A stretch of 64,000 nt of DNA from Methanobacterium_B sp963825335 (GCA_963825335.1 CAWGSP010000001.1:806001-870000), one strand, 5' to 3'. Positions 1 through 9,067 are shown, numbered from the stretch's first letter. Notes: generated from the sequence alone by a model not told the origin. Numbers and translations are program-made.

Positions 1-17
1 TTTAATAAAATCTGGAA

Positions 18-1052
18 TTACTTCAGATGTTCGTAACCCCGTGGTGTTATTATATTTGTCTTTCCAGCTTTATCTATCATTTTGATCTTGCCAGATGAGT
101 CAACATAACCGATCTCATATATTCCATCTTGGGATTTTAAATCTTTGAAACGAACCCGATCTATGGTTATAAGCAGTTCAAAATCTTCTCCATATGTGAG
201 AGCCATTTCATAGGGATCTGCATTTGTTGTGTTTGCTATTTCGAATACTTCAGGAGGTATGGGCAGATGTTCTTGGTCTATAACTACTCCTATGCAATGA
301 TCGTTTGCTTCGACCATTTCCCCTAGTTCACTCAGAAGTCCGTCTGTTATGTCTGTTGCCGAAGTCACAGCCCCTGATTCTGCAAGCAAAATTCCTGTTT
401 TAAGTTTTGCTTCGGGCTCTAGTGCGTGTTTCAGTACGAGATATTTTGTATCTTTTTTAATGTCATCTAAATCTATGTTGGGATTTAGTAATGTTTGAAA
501 ACCTGCTGCAGCTAATCCTAAAGGACCTGTAACCGCAACAACATCTCCTGCAACGGCTCCGCTTTTTAGGAGAGCATTTTCTTTTTTAACCATTCCGATG
601 CATGTTCCGCACAAGGTGAATTCTAGAGATTCGTTCGTGTCTCCGCCCAACAGATACATATCATATTTTTTACAAGCATCCAAAATTCCATCTACTAGTT
701 CGTCAAAGTCTTCAATTAGCATGTCTCGTGGAAGGCCCATGGAAATTAGTATGCCGATAGGTTCTGCGCCCATGGCTGCAACATCGCTTACATTGACGGT
801 CACAATTTTCTGACCGATCTGGTATTTGGTCATGTCGTGGGGGAAATGTGCAGATTCCATCAGCATGTCTGAAGTTGTGACGAGAAATTCTTTACCTAGA
901 TCGATCAAGGCAGCGTCGTCAGAAAAGCTTTTAATTGAAGTTTCATTTAAAAAAAGAGATTTGATCCGGGGATTCTGACTCTTTTTCAGAATCCTTTTAA
1001 TGAGTTTTTTCTCCCCGAGATCAGAAATTTTATCTGGTTTAGAGGGCATCAT
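18..1052 (-). CDS. thiL: Thiamine-monophosphate kinase ThiL
   Basis: Phosphorylates thiamine monophosphate to the diphosphate, the last step of thiamine cofactor synthesis. It has the ThiL/PurM-type fold: an N-terminal FSDDAALI segment, the conserved LGGDTNES segment, an ATDITDGLL motif in the C-terminal half, and a YGEDFELL motif. The frame stays open up to 1124, but the tandem ATG at 1052/1049 overlaps the 3' end of cfbA and gives the usual ThiL start, so the first 24 codons of the longest reading are rejected. Length is about 344 residues, normal to slightly long for the family. It is the last gene of a three-gene overlapping minus-strand run. Family assignment is secure. Confidence 0.93.
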   Translation of the reverse strand: MMPSKPDKISDLGEKKLIKRILKKSQNPRIKSLFLNETSIKSFSDDAALIDLGKEFLVTTSDMLMESAHFPHDMTKYQIGQKIVTVNVSDVAAMGAEPIGILISMGLPRDMLIEDFDELVDGILDACKKYDMYLLGGDTNESLEFTLCGTCIGMVKKENALLKSGAVAGDVVAVTGPLGLAAAGFQTLLNPNIDLDDIKKDTKYLVLKHALEPEAKLKTGILLAESGAVTSATDITDGLLSELGEMVEANDHCIGVVIDQEHLPIPPEVFEIANTTNADPYEMALTYGEDFELLITIDRVRFKDLKSQDGIYEIGYVDSSGKIKMIDKAGKTNIITPRGYEHLK

Positions 1053-1509
1053 TAACCCTGTCTTGGATGATTTCAGCGATTCTGATATCGGCACCGAGAG
1101 GTTCTGTGTAGATGATTTCACCATCGAAATCGATTATTTCGTCCTCGTGTCCATGGTCGTGTCCGTGTCCATGGTCGTGTCCGTGTCCATGGTCGTGTCC
1201 GCATACTTCCTCTTCGTTCCCGTTGTTCAGTCCAAGAATTTTTGGTATATCTTGGGTGGTGTGTACACCATGGGCAAGGAAAACAGGGGTCACTATTATT
1301 TTTTCAGCACCTTCCCTTGCGAGATTATTTATTGCTTCGGGGATGGATGGCTTCGACATATTCATAAAACCGACAGCAACGAGGAAATTATGTTTCTTTT
1401 TGTACATTTCTGCTATTTGACTCACAACATCTTTACCATATGGTAATCTGCTTCCGTGTCCCACTAATAAAATACCAATTTTAGTTTTTGAGTTTGAATT
1501 TGTATCCAT
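1039..1509 (-). CDS. cfbA: Sirohydrochlorin cobalto/nickelochelatase CfbA (CbiX short form)
   Basis: A short single-domain class II chelatase that inserts Ni2+ (F430 route) or Co2+ (B12 route) into sirohydrochlorin. The N-terminal ILLVGHGSR motif carries the catalytic His, and a second metal ligand lies in VFLAHGVHTTQDIP around residue 80. A histidine-rich insertion of three GHDHGH units sits near residues 105-123, before the C-terminal PLGADIRIAEII segment; such His tracts are known in CbiX proteins and probably hold metal. It overlaps the DUF35 gene upstream by 29 bp and thiL downstream, so the three are probably co-transcribed. In a methanogen the nickel role is expected, but metal preference cannot be read from sequence. 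Confidence 0.9.
   Translation of the reverse strand: MDTNSNSKTKIGILLVGHGSRLPYGKDVVSQIAEMYKKKHNFLVAVGFMNMSKPSIPEAINNLAREGAEKIIVTPVFLAHGVHTTQDIPKILGLNNGNEEEVCGHDHGHGHDHGHGHDHGHEDEIIDFDGEIIYTEPLGADIRIAEIIQDRVNDAL
1149..1202. repeat. Three 18-bp tandem repeats encoding GHDHGH
   Basis: Three near-identical 18-bp units (GTCCATGGTCGTGTCCGT on the plus strand) lie inside cfbA at 1149, 1167 and 1185; only the last base of the third differs. They encode the metal-binding His/Asp insertion in frame, so changes in copy number would lengthen or shorten the tract by six residues without breaking the gene. Confidence 0.9.
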
Positions 1510-1879
1510 ATGATATCACTCCATCAGCGCCTTCTTCTTTTATCTTCCTAAATACCATCTCGACTCTGCTACCTATTTCTATATCTTCAGGGTTGCAGTC
1601 TACGATCTGGGAAGTTATATTTGCACCTTCATCGAGTTCAACTATAGCTACTACGTATGGTGCAAGTGTTTTGAATTCGTCTGTTGGGGTATGTATGACA
1701 GAGAAGGTGTGAATTTTACCTTCTCCACTGAATCTAAAATCTTCTATCTGACCTCTTCTTCTGCATTCTGGGCAAAGCACTCTACTAGGGAAAAAAACAG
1801 TTCCGCACTGTGAACATTTTGATCCTATAAGATTGTACCGCTGCTGGATATGACGCCAACCTCTTACGATATCTTTCAT
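1481..1879 (-). CDS. DUF35 zinc-ribbon/OB-fold protein
   Basis: A 132-residue DUF35 protein: an N-terminal rubredoxin-like zinc ribbon (CSQCG near residue 21 and CPEC near residue 36) followed by an acyl-CoA-binding OB fold. In archaea this family usually bridges thiolase and HMG-CoA synthase in the mevalonate pathway and is encoded next to them. Here the 339 bp upstream holds neither gene, so the protein has been separated from its usual partners, or they lie elsewhere. It is first in a run with cfbA and thiL. The family call is firm; the pathway role is inferred from homologues. Confidence 0.85.
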   Translation of the reverse strand: MKDIVRGWRHIQQRYNLIGSKCSQCGTVFFPSRVLCPECRRRGQIEDFRFSGEGKIHTFSVIHTPTDEFKTLAPYVVAIVELDEGANITSQIVDCNPEDIEIGSRVEMVFRKIKEEGADGVISYGYKFKLKN

Positions 1880-2218
1880 ATTGAACCTCCTAAATATTTC
1901 TTTATTGTAAATTAAATTACTTTAATTTTTATCAATTCACTAAAAACCGCATCTTATTTTATACATTAGTATATTTTTTCATATAATATTCTTCTATATT
2001 ATTAATCTTTCAATTTCTTCTTTGTGTCCAGTGTAATATAACTTTTCATATTAAGATGTTAAGAAAAAATCTTCTCAAGGTGGTTAATTAATATATTTAT
2101 GATTATTTTATTGGTTAATAATACTTCCCCTAATATGATCATACTAATACTTTATATGATATTAATATAATATTAATAATATAATATTTGTTATTATCAT
2201 CATAACCTGGTGTATTAA
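1880..2218. other. Intergenic region between divergent genes
   Basis: 339 bp, strongly AT-rich, with no convincing reading frame or RNA. It must hold the promoters of the DUF35-cfbA-thiL run (minus) and of the secreted protein at 2219 (plus). TATA-like ATAATATAAT strings occur near 2155-2190, about 30-60 bp before the plus-strand gene. Confidence 0.5.
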
Positions 2219-3223
2219 ATGGAGAACAATGGCTACGTAATGAGCGGTTTATCATTATTGCTAATAATACCTACTATCTTACTTTTAATTGTGCTCACGG
2301 ATATGTATACTCATTTAGAATATTCCAATATTGATGTTGAATCAGATAATGCGTACTATATATTGGGTGATGTTGAGCAGAACATTCCAGATATATCAAA
2401 ACGAGTTTTGACGGACACAGCAGAAGAAGTCATATTAAATGGGAATCCGTGTTCAAACAGTAGGAGGGTAATCAGAGAACATATCCAATCGAAAATTGAC
2501 AATTTAACCTGCGATATCCTGAAAAGCACGGGGGTGGATGTTAAGTGTGATATAAATTCGGTTAATTCATCTCAAAACCCGTTCTGTGTCGAGATTAACT
2601 CAACGATCTGGATCCAGAAGGATAATATTGTTTATAACAGAACCATCAACCAGAAAATTTCTATTTCAAATACAAATTCTCAACCAATCGCTGAGAAAGA
2701 TCGGATGATTCCTGATCCATTGCCATTTATCAAATGTAAGAAATATGGGGGCGCAAAAATAAAAAATGGAAGAATTTCCTACGGTTCGAGTCTTTCAAAT
2801 TATTTGAATTCGTGGGGAATAAACAATTCACAGGTCTATGAAAATGCAAGTTCCCCACTCTACATCACGAAATGTCCCTACGAACCTTATACATTGCATG
2901 GAAATTGTGAAGAATTGCTCAATCTCAAGAACTGTATCGACAATGGATATTATCATGAAAGCAGCGATGGAGCTTGTTTTTTATGTAGACTTGAGGGAAA
3001 GGGGACATGTAACCATTACGGTTTGGAAACTTTCATAGTACCAACAATATTTGATAACACAACACTAATCAGTGCCCCGTGTTCATCTGACCATGTAATA
3101 TTCAATGATTCTAATGTTAATGGAACGTACGATGGAGAATTAGTCAAATACTACACTTCTTCAGACGAATTTTTTTGTATATATTTGGATTATGGACATA
3201 GGTCCAAGTATGGACTAATTTGA
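2219..3223 (+). CDS. Cysteine-rich secreted protein with N-terminal membrane anchor, pilin-like
   Basis: 334 residues, not assigned to a named family. A polar MENNGYVMSG start is followed at once by a long hydrophobic helix (SLLLIIPTILLLIVLTDMY, about residues 11-30), the layout of archaeal class III signal (type IV pilin-like) proteins. The rest is predicted extracytoplasmic, with about 15 Cys residues that could form disulfides and several N-x-S/T sites suitable for archaeal N-glycosylation. It lies 89 bp before a second protein of the same layout, so the two may form one surface structure or anchor. Start choice rests on the ATG beside the GGTG at about 2209. Function unknown. Confidence 0.65.
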   Translation: MENNGYVMSGLSLLLIIPTILLLIVLTDMYTHLEYSNIDVESDNAYYILGDVEQNIPDISKRVLTDTAEEVILNGNPCSNSRRVIREHIQSKIDNLTCDILKSTGVDVKCDINSVNSSQNPFCVEINSTIWIQKDNIVYNRTINQKISISNTNSQPIAEKDRMIPDPLPFIKCKKYGGAKIKNGRISYGSSLSNYLNSWGINNSQVYENASSPLYITKCPYEPYTLHGNCEELLNLKNCIDNGYYHESSDGACFLCRLEGKGTCNHYGLETFIVPTIFDNTTLISAPCSSDHVIFNDSNVNGTYDGELVKYYTSSDEFFCIYLDYGHRSKYGLI

Positions 3224-3312
3224 ATTGAAAATGGGTTTTCGTGGGGTAGTTAGCTGTAATTAAAAGCCAATTCAACATTATATTCCACAATTAATAGAAA
3301 GGGGAGGATCAA

Positions 3313-4272
3313 TTGGATCAATCGGGTCAGTTATTCACCATCGATGCTATGTTTGCTTTACTGTTAATAACGGTTATAATTGGTATATCTGCTAATGCTA
3401 TGGATATTGCAGGTAATCAAATACAATCTTCTTCATTTGAACAATCATCACAAAGAATAATGGAAAATGCTGCTGATATCTTGATTAAAACACCCGGAAA
3501 TCCTGCAAATTGGGAGGAATATAGGAATGTTAATGATTTCATCCCTGGACTCTTGGAGGATACAATGGGAACCAATGTCTTAACACCCAATCTGCTCAGC
3601 AAACGCAAAATATTTTGCCTCAAGCAGAATCCTGGATTGGTGAAGAAGCTCATTCCATCATATATGAATGCTAGCCTAGTGATCTATCCAATGAATCCTT
3701 TATTAACACCCATAACAATAACCAATAAAAATCCTCCAGACGATGCTGCAGATATTTACGTCATAAACAGAACGGTCATGTACGATTACGGGTTGATCAC
3801 TCCGTATTTGTGTATTGATCCGAACATTACATGCCACAGCTATGTCTGCACCCATTCATATTCGAAGTTTGATACACATCGTAGCCCTGACTTTAATGGC
3901 AATGTGGCTGGCTGGATTTGTTCTCCTGTCACTATAAAACACGATATTATTAATTCAACAGACTTTTATATCCTTACCGATCCCCAAGTTTTGGCTGATG
4001 ATTCTGCAATGTGGATTGTAGATAGATCGGATAATATGACAGAGAATGGCCAAAAATTTGGTTCGGTCCCCGTTAATATAAATACCTTAATTACTCGGTT
4101 GTTGAGAGATGATGATACTGATGTAATAATTTTACACGTATTTCTACCAGATACAAGTAAATTATTCAAGGTGTATTTGGTAGGGGTTCCAAAAGGAACA
4201 CCGATACAAGATGTTAAAATTGATAATATGGGCTACCGGCTGGCTTTTTTTGTTTTGAAGATTTGGATGTAA
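3313..4272 (+). CDS. Secreted pilin-like protein with class III-type signal
   Basis: 319 residues starting at a TTG directly behind a strong GGGGAGG ribosome binding site at about 3300. The N-terminus MDQSGQLFTIDAMFALLL matches an archaeal prepilin pattern: a short polar leader, G before Q as the likely cleavage point, then a 20-residue hydrophobic helix. The remaining about 285 residues are predicted to be outside the cell, with several Cys and glycosylation sequons. It pairs with the protein at 2219. No pilus assembly ATPase or platform protein is nearby, so any assembly machinery would be encoded elsewhere. Specific function unknown. Confidence 0.65.
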   Translation: MDQSGQLFTIDAMFALLLITVIIGISANAMDIAGNQIQSSSFEQSSQRIMENAADILIKTPGNPANWEEYRNVNDFIPGLLEDTMGTNVLTPNLLSKRKIFCLKQNPGLVKKLIPSYMNASLVIYPMNPLLTPITITNKNPPDDAADIYVINRTVMYDYGLITPYLCIDPNITCHSYVCTHSYSKFDTHRSPDFNGNVAGWICSPVTIKHDIINSTDFYILTDPQVLADDSAMWIVDRSDNMTENGQKFGSVPVNINTLITRLLRDDDTDVIILHVFLPDTSKLFKVYLVGVPKGTPIQDVKIDNMGYRLAFFVLKIWM

Positions 4273-4565
4273 TGCACTGGTCATGACATCCATAGTCGTG
4301 TAAATCCATCCCATGATGAACGATCTTTTATCACTACTTAGATAGACCAAAAGATTATTCTAAATTTCATTATCATGAATGACAACTATCCTTCAATGTT
4401 GTCCTAAAAATTTAACAAGCAACCAATTTTTTATGTTACCAACTTTCTCAAGAAATATGAGTGATCCACTAATATCGATGTAAATTATGGGTAATATTCC
4501 AAAACCTTATATGATAACGGGTAACATACAATTTCTTTATAATAAATATTGTGGTGAAATTGAAA

Positions 4566-5006
4566 ATGGACGATATAGACTCAGAAATAATTCGTTCCCT
4601 GGTCAGGAATTCTAGAATCACTCTCTCTCAGATGTCAAAGGAGATAAACGTACCTGATGCAACCATATCTAATAGACTCAAAAAGCTTGAAAAAGATGTG
4701 ATTAAACAGTACACACTGATATTAGACCCAGTTAAAATAGGTTTAAATGTCACTGCCATCATAATCATCCAAACAGAGTCAGAAAAACATGAAAACGTAA
4801 AAAAAGAGCTTTCAAAGCTTGAAGAGGTATCTGAAGTTTACAGTGTATCTGGTGAATACGATATACTGATCAAACTATGGGCACACAGTATAGAGGAGCT
4901 TAACGAACTGATGAACAGTAAAATCAGGTCTGTTGAAGGAGTTGAAGATTTAACAGAGATGATTGTTATGGAACGTGTTAAGGAAGGAGTGATCTCCCCA
5001 ATATGA
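4566..5006 (+). CDS. Lrp/AsnC family transcriptional regulator
   Basis: About 146 residues. It has an N-terminal winged helix (DIDSEIIRSLVRNSRI, then a recognition helix around VPDATISNRLKKLEKD) and a C-terminal RAM/AsnC ligand-binding domain (the VSGEYDILIKLWA strand). ATG 4566 is preferred over the in-frame GTGs at 4551 and 4554, because the GGTG there serves as the ribosome binding site and homologues begin right at MDDID. It ends 40 bp before the PRC/MgtE_N/CBS gene and is probably co-transcribed with it. The family senses amino acids or similar small molecules; the ligand is unknown. Confidence 0.9.
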   Translation: MDDIDSEIIRSLVRNSRITLSQMSKEINVPDATISNRLKKLEKDVIKQYTLILDPVKIGLNVTAIIIIQTESEKHENVKKELSKLEEVSEVYSVSGEYDILIKLWAHSIEELNELMNSKIRSVEGVEDLTEMIVMERVKEGVISPI

Positions 5007-5046
5007 TCAACAAGCATGATCCACAGATCCAAGGAGGTGAAGAAAT

Positions 5047-6288
5047 ATGTACCTGAGTAATTTCATAAAAAAACCAGTTCTATCCTCAACAGGAGACAAA
5101 ATTGGCAAATTAACAGATGTAATAGTATCATCAGACCATTCTTACCCCATAATTAAAGCATTAAAAGTTAATACATCAGATAAAAAGAGTATAAACATTT
5201 CATGGAATTATATTGGAAAGGTAGGAGATGGAATAACACTGAAATATCCTTTGAACAAAATAGATGAATATAATATACAGAAACATGACATCATTCTCTT
5301 GAAAGATGTTATGGACAGACAAGTGGTCGATATTGAGGGGAAAAAAATAAGACGAGTAAACGACATTAAGATATCCCCCACAAATGGTCATTTCCATGTT
5401 ATTGGGGTTGATATAGGGGTTAATGGGATATTAAGAAGGTTAAGTCTAGATCGAATAGCTAAACCACTGGGGATAACCTCTTCTGAAGACTTGATATCAT
5501 GGAAAGATATAGATCCGGTTGAAAGTGATTATTCTAAAGTCAAGTTGAAGGTACCTAAACAAAAAATAAAAAAACTTCATCCTGCGGATATGGCGGATAT
5601 TGTTGATCAACTAGGTCTAAATGAATCTTTAAATATATTGAATTCATTAGATGATGAATCAGCTGCAGACACCCTCGAAGAAGTTTCACCAGAAAGACAA
5701 GTTTCCATTCTGGAGGGTATGGATAGTAAACGTGCAGCTGAAATTCTTGATGAAATGTCTCCCGACGATGCAGCCGATGTTTTGGCTGACCTTCCCGAAG
5801 AAAAAGCTGAAGAACTTTTAGACCTTATGGAACCTGAAGAGTCTAACGATCTAAGGAAACTGCTCAAATATCCTGAAAATACTGCAGGCGGGATCATGAC
5901 CACTGAATTTGCCTACGTGGATCAAAACTTAACTGTAAAAGAAGTATTGGACTTGTTACGGCAGATGGCTGAAGATGTGGAAACAATATACTACATTTAT
6001 CTAATATCCAAGATGGGTGATCTGGTAGGGGTTATATCTCTCAGGGATCTGTTAGTTGCTGAACCCGAAAATAAGGTTTCAAACTTGATGCATACCCATA
6101 TCATCAAAGCAGATGTGATGGAAGATCAGCACCAAGTAGCTCAGAAAATTGCAAAGTACAACTTAATTGCCCTTCCAGTTGTTGAAAACGAAACCAAATT
6201 AAGGGGCATCATTACTGTAGATGATGCTATAGATATTGTGCTACCTACAGCTTGGAAAAAACGAGTTCCAAGGATGTTCGGAAGATAA
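5047..6288 (+). CDS. PRC-barrel / MgtE N-domain / CBS-pair protein
   Basis: 413 residues with three recognisable modules. Two PRC-barrel-like repeats lie at residues about 1-75 and 80-160. An MgtE intracellular N-domain follows at about 175-275, with repeated EILDEMSPDDAADVLADL-type helices. A CBS pair occupies about 285-400 (TAGGIMTTEFAYV; LIALPVVENETKLRGIITVDD). There is no membrane channel domain, so this is the cytoplasmic sensor part of an MgtE-type magnesium transporter attached to PRC domains, not a transporter. A good AAGGAGGTG site precedes ATG 5047. The linkage to the Lrp gene just upstream suggests a sensory or regulatory unit; the effector is unknown. Confidence 0.82.
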   Translation: MYLSNFIKKPVLSSTGDKIGKLTDVIVSSDHSYPIIKALKVNTSDKKSINISWNYIGKVGDGITLKYPLNKIDEYNIQKHDIILLKDVMDRQVVDIEGKKIRRVNDIKISPTNGHFHVIGVDIGVNGILRRLSLDRIAKPLGITSSEDLISWKDIDPVESDYSKVKLKVPKQKIKKLHPADMADIVDQLGLNESLNILNSLDDESAADTLEEVSPERQVSILEGMDSKRAAEILDEMSPDDAADVLADLPEEKAEELLDLMEPEESNDLRKLLKYPENTAGGIMTTEFAYVDQNLTVKEVLDLLRQMAEDVETIYYIYLISKMGDLVGVISLRDLLVAEPENKVSNLMHTHIIKADVMEDQHQVAQKIAKYNLIALPVVENETKLRGIITVDDAIDIVLPTAWKKRVPRMFGR

Positions 6289-6421
6289 GTTTTGATAATC
6301 AATATATTATCTTCTTAAATCCCTTTTAATGAGTTTTTAAAAACCATTCCTGAACCAAATGGATCTGAATGTGGGTCAGTGGGTAGATATTTTTCTTTTC
6401 AGTATGAATTAAAAATTTAAT

Positions 6422-7018
6422 TTAAGACTGTAACTGTCCCGTAATTACAACTACCTCTTCAAAGAAGAATCTTTCCTCTGCTGTTATCGCTACCTCAAAT
6501 CCGAGTTCGGTCAACACCATCGTTGTCTGTTCTACATCTGATAATGATGATTGTACTAACTGAACTCTGCCCCGGGGGTTTAAATGAGAAGTTAAACCGT
6601 CAATAAATGGTTTTATAACACTTCTACCATCGATACCCCCATCCCAGGCTGATCCAAGTTCTTCATCAATAATTTCATCTTCATCGGTTGGTAAGTATGG
6701 TGTGTTGAATAATATCAGGTCAAATGTCTCATTTTTGACTGGATCAAACAAGTTTCCATATCTTAAATCGATATTGACATCATTAAGTTTTGCATTCTTT
6801 TTTGCACATGCTATTGCATGGGGATTAATATCAACAGCAACAACAGTTTTGCACGATATTTTAGATGCTAATATCGCAATTATTCCTGTACCAGTACCTA
6901 TCTCTAATACTCTGTCTGAACATTCTACTTTTAAATTGTCTGCAAGCAAAAATGTGTCTTCTGCTGGTTCATAGACTTCATTACAAGCGTGGAATTCCAG
7001 TCCTTTATGTTCAATCAT
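6422..7018 (-). CDS. HemK2/Mtq2-type protein methyltransferase
   Basis: 198 residues, a class I SAM-dependent methyltransferase of the archaeal HemK2 group. The SAM site is VLEIGTGTGIIAILA (about residues 37-52) with the acidic VAVDINP motif after it. The substrate motif reads NTPYLP instead of the common NPPY. Relatives methylate the GGQ glutamine of release factor aRF1 or other protein targets. It is the last gene of the long minus-strand information-processing run, 50 bp after the CMD-family gene. Substrate assignment is from family knowledge only. Confidence 0.85.
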   Translation of the reverse strand: MIEHKGLEFHACNEVYEPAEDTFLLADNLKVECSDRVLEIGTGTGIIAILASKISCKTVVAVDINPHAIACAKKNAKLNDVNIDLRYGNLFDPVKNETFDLILFNTPYLPTDEDEIIDEELGSAWDGGIDGRSVIKPFIDGLTSHLNPRGRVQLVQSSLSDVEQTTMVLTELGFEVAITAEERFFFEEVVVITGQLQS

Positions 7019-7068
7019 GATTGCTCCGAATAACTTACTATATAATTTTTTTTAACCCTTATATTCGA

Positions 7069-7380
7069 TTAGAACGTTGTTTCGTAGCCGTCAATTGCAG
7101 CAGGGAGACATTCTAAAACACTCGAAAGACCTGATAGATGGAGGTTCATCGAAACCGCAGTTATAACTTCTTCCCTACTAGCTCCTTCAATTTTTGCCAT
7201 CATTGAATGCATTTTAACCCCAGTTGGATTTTTGTGTGCTGTTTGTATTGCAATATTTAGTAATTGTTTAGTTTTCTGATCAACACCTTTCGTAGACCTT
7301 TGAACCTGCACCAGTTCATCGAACTGTTCTGCAAGTTCGGGACATTCAGCTTGAAAAATTTCATATGCAGTTTTTTCCAT
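7069..7380 (-). CDS. Carboxymuconolactone decarboxylase family (AhpD-like) protein
   Basis: 103 residues, all-helical CMD fold, with the EQFDELVQVQRSTKGVDQKTKQLL segment broken only by its turn and a downstream GASREEVITAV helix that typifies the family. The redox-active CxxC of true AhpD proteins is absent: the Cys residues seen (near positions 9 and 92) are not arranged as CxxC. A peroxidase-partner role is therefore doubtful and the reaction is unknown. It sits between rsmA and the HemK2-like gene on the same strand. Confidence 0.8.
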   Translation of the reverse strand: MEKTAYEIFQAECPELAEQFDELVQVQRSTKGVDQKTKQLLNIAIQTAHKNPTGVKMHSMMAKIEGASREEVITAVSMNLHLSGLSSVLECLPAAIDGYETTF

Positions 7381-7436
7381 TTGAACCTACCTCTGATACT
7401 AAAACCTTTTTTCGAATAAATCTATTTTTAAAGGAT

Positions 7437-8279
7437 TTATTCACCACTTGAATCTACTTTTAGAACCAATTTAATTTCATCTGAAAGTGTTAATATTTCT
7501 TCGGGTGTCAGCGTAAACACCCTTCGATCCATGATATTTTGATCAAGGTTTGATATGACTTTTTTTCTTTCGATCTTATCGAAGTTGCCAATTTCATGGA
7601 AAGAGTCCATGAGGGCATTTCTTGCTTTTTTTCGTTTATGCTGGAATAATGCCCTGGTAACATTCATAAAAAATTCGTCTATTATTACATCATCTTTGGG
7701 AGTAAGCTTGACAACAGCTGATGATACCTTGGGAGGTGGGTAGAAAACATGTTTCGAAACTTCGAATAGAAGCTCTACATTTGCATAAAAGTGCATCATA
7801 ACCGAAAGTCTGGAATAATTTGATTCACCGGGTTTTGCAATCATACGTCCAGCAAATTCCTGTTGATACATTAAAATAGCAGATTTAAATGGATATTCAA
7901 AAAATTTAAAGGTTATGGGCGAGGATATTTTGTAAGGTAGGTTTGATACTATTTTGTTAAATTTGGGAAAATCAATTTTAGTTGCATCGCCAGTTATTAC
8001 ATCCACATTTTTAATATTTAATTCATTTAACCGTTTAATTAGGGCACTGGCAACTTTTTCATCTTCTTCTACTGCGATAACCTTGCATACATTTTCAGCC
8101 AGGGGAATTGTTAGGGTTCCAATGCCCGCACCTATCTCCAATATTGTATCTCCCTTTGAAAGTTCTGCACTTCGTACGATATGGGATAGAACAGTTTTGT
8201 CAACCAAATAATTCTGTCCTTTCCGTTTATCAAGTTTTATACCGTGTTTATTCAATATTCTAAGGGTTTCAGATAACAT
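7437..8279 (-). CDS. rsmA: 16S rRNA adenine dimethyltransferase RsmA/KsgA (Dim1)
   Basis: 280 residues. It dimethylates the two adjacent adenines in the 3'-terminal helix 45 of 16S rRNA during small-subunit assembly. It shows GQNYLVD near the N-terminus, the SAM-binding ILEIGAGIGTLTIPLA, and the catalytic NLPYKISSPITF motif, followed by the C-terminal helical domain (FQHKRKKARNAL). Length is normal. It lies in a translation/transcription gene run together with DUF655, rpo4 and L21e, a grouping common in Euryarchaeota. Confidence 0.95.
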   Translation of the reverse strand: MLSETLRILNKHGIKLDKRKGQNYLVDKTVLSHIVRSAELSKGDTILEIGAGIGTLTIPLAENVCKVIAVEEDEKVASALIKRLNELNIKNVDVITGDATKIDFPKFNKIVSNLPYKISSPITFKFFEYPFKSAILMYQQEFAGRMIAKPGESNYSRLSVMMHFYANVELLFEVSKHVFYPPPKVSSAVVKLTPKDDVIIDEFFMNVTRALFQHKRKKARNALMDSFHEIGNFDKIERKKVISNLDQNIMDRRVFTLTPEEILTLSDEIKLVLKVDSSGE

Positions 8280-8387
8280 TTTATGATTTGCTCCTAAAAA
8301 AAATTAAGATCATTCATAATACAAAATTTGATAGATTACACGCAATGAAAACGAACACAAAAAAAATCATTAAAAAAAATTATAGAA

Positions 8388-8969
8388 TTAGGTCCTCTTA
8401 GGTTTAGGAGGTCTTGTGAAGAGTATATATTTCATTTTTCCCTTCCTATCATCGGCTGCTTCAAGTTCTAAATGGACACGTTTTGCTATGAGCTTAACAG
8501 GTTCTGCTAACATACTGACACGATCTTTGATGTCTTCGAAGCTTTTGAATTTTGCTTCTTTCCTGGCATTGATTATGTCCCACATATGTTTTTTGCCTAT
8601 GCCTGGAAGCAGCTCAAGCTGGTGTAGTCTAGTTGAAATGGGTCCAGCTTCGTTGAAAAATTCAACGAATTTATCTTCATTCTCTTTTATTATTTCCTCG
8701 ATAACATAGTCCAATTCTAGCCTAGCAGTAGCAGTAAGCTTATCATACTTCAGTCTACTGTTTACACGGGCAATTTCATCTCTTTTACCCGCTCCAATGT
8801 AAACTCTTTCGTGTATGTCGAGCTGAACTCGTTCCTTTGGGATAAGTTCAAGAATGGTAAATTCCGTTGTTCCTACAGCTTGAGCTATGGGTTTCCTTTT
8901 AAATGAAGGTGAACCTTCCTTAACATAACCTAAAGGAAGATAATCAAGGATAATTGCATAATCTTCCAT
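8388..8969 (-). CDS. DUF655 RNA-binding-like protein
   Basis: About 193 residues of the archaeal DUF655 family. An N-terminal OB-like part (YAIILDYLPLGYV) is followed by a helix-hairpin-helix region (QLELLPGIGKKHMWDIINAR) that suggests nucleic-acid binding. The gene is almost always found next to rpo4, L21e and rsmA in methanogens, as here, which points to a translation or rRNA-related task. ATG 8969 is preferred to the adjacent TTG because of the GGTGG just upstream. No biochemical function is assigned. Confidence 0.85.
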   Translation of the reverse strand: MEDYAIILDYLPLGYVKEGSPSFKRKPIAQAVGTTEFTILELIPKERVQLDIHERVYIGAGKRDEIARVNSRLKYDKLTATARLELDYVIEEIIKENEDKFVEFFNEAGPISTRLHQLELLPGIGKKHMWDIINARKEAKFKSFEDIKDRVSMLAEPVKLIAKRVHLELEAADDRKGKMKYILFTRPPKPKRT

Positions 8970-9067
8970 CAAACCACCCGGATGGTATTTATTAATTAAA
9001 ACCCTTTTGGGCTAATTTTAAGTTTGAATTAATACAGATTTAGCCGAAGAAATAAACTAAATACGAA

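Noticed and set aside
1000..1446. 148-codon plus-strand frame with repeated SMVVSV
   Set aside because: It is the antisense reading of the His repeats and the rest of cfbA; the cfbA frame has clear family motifs.
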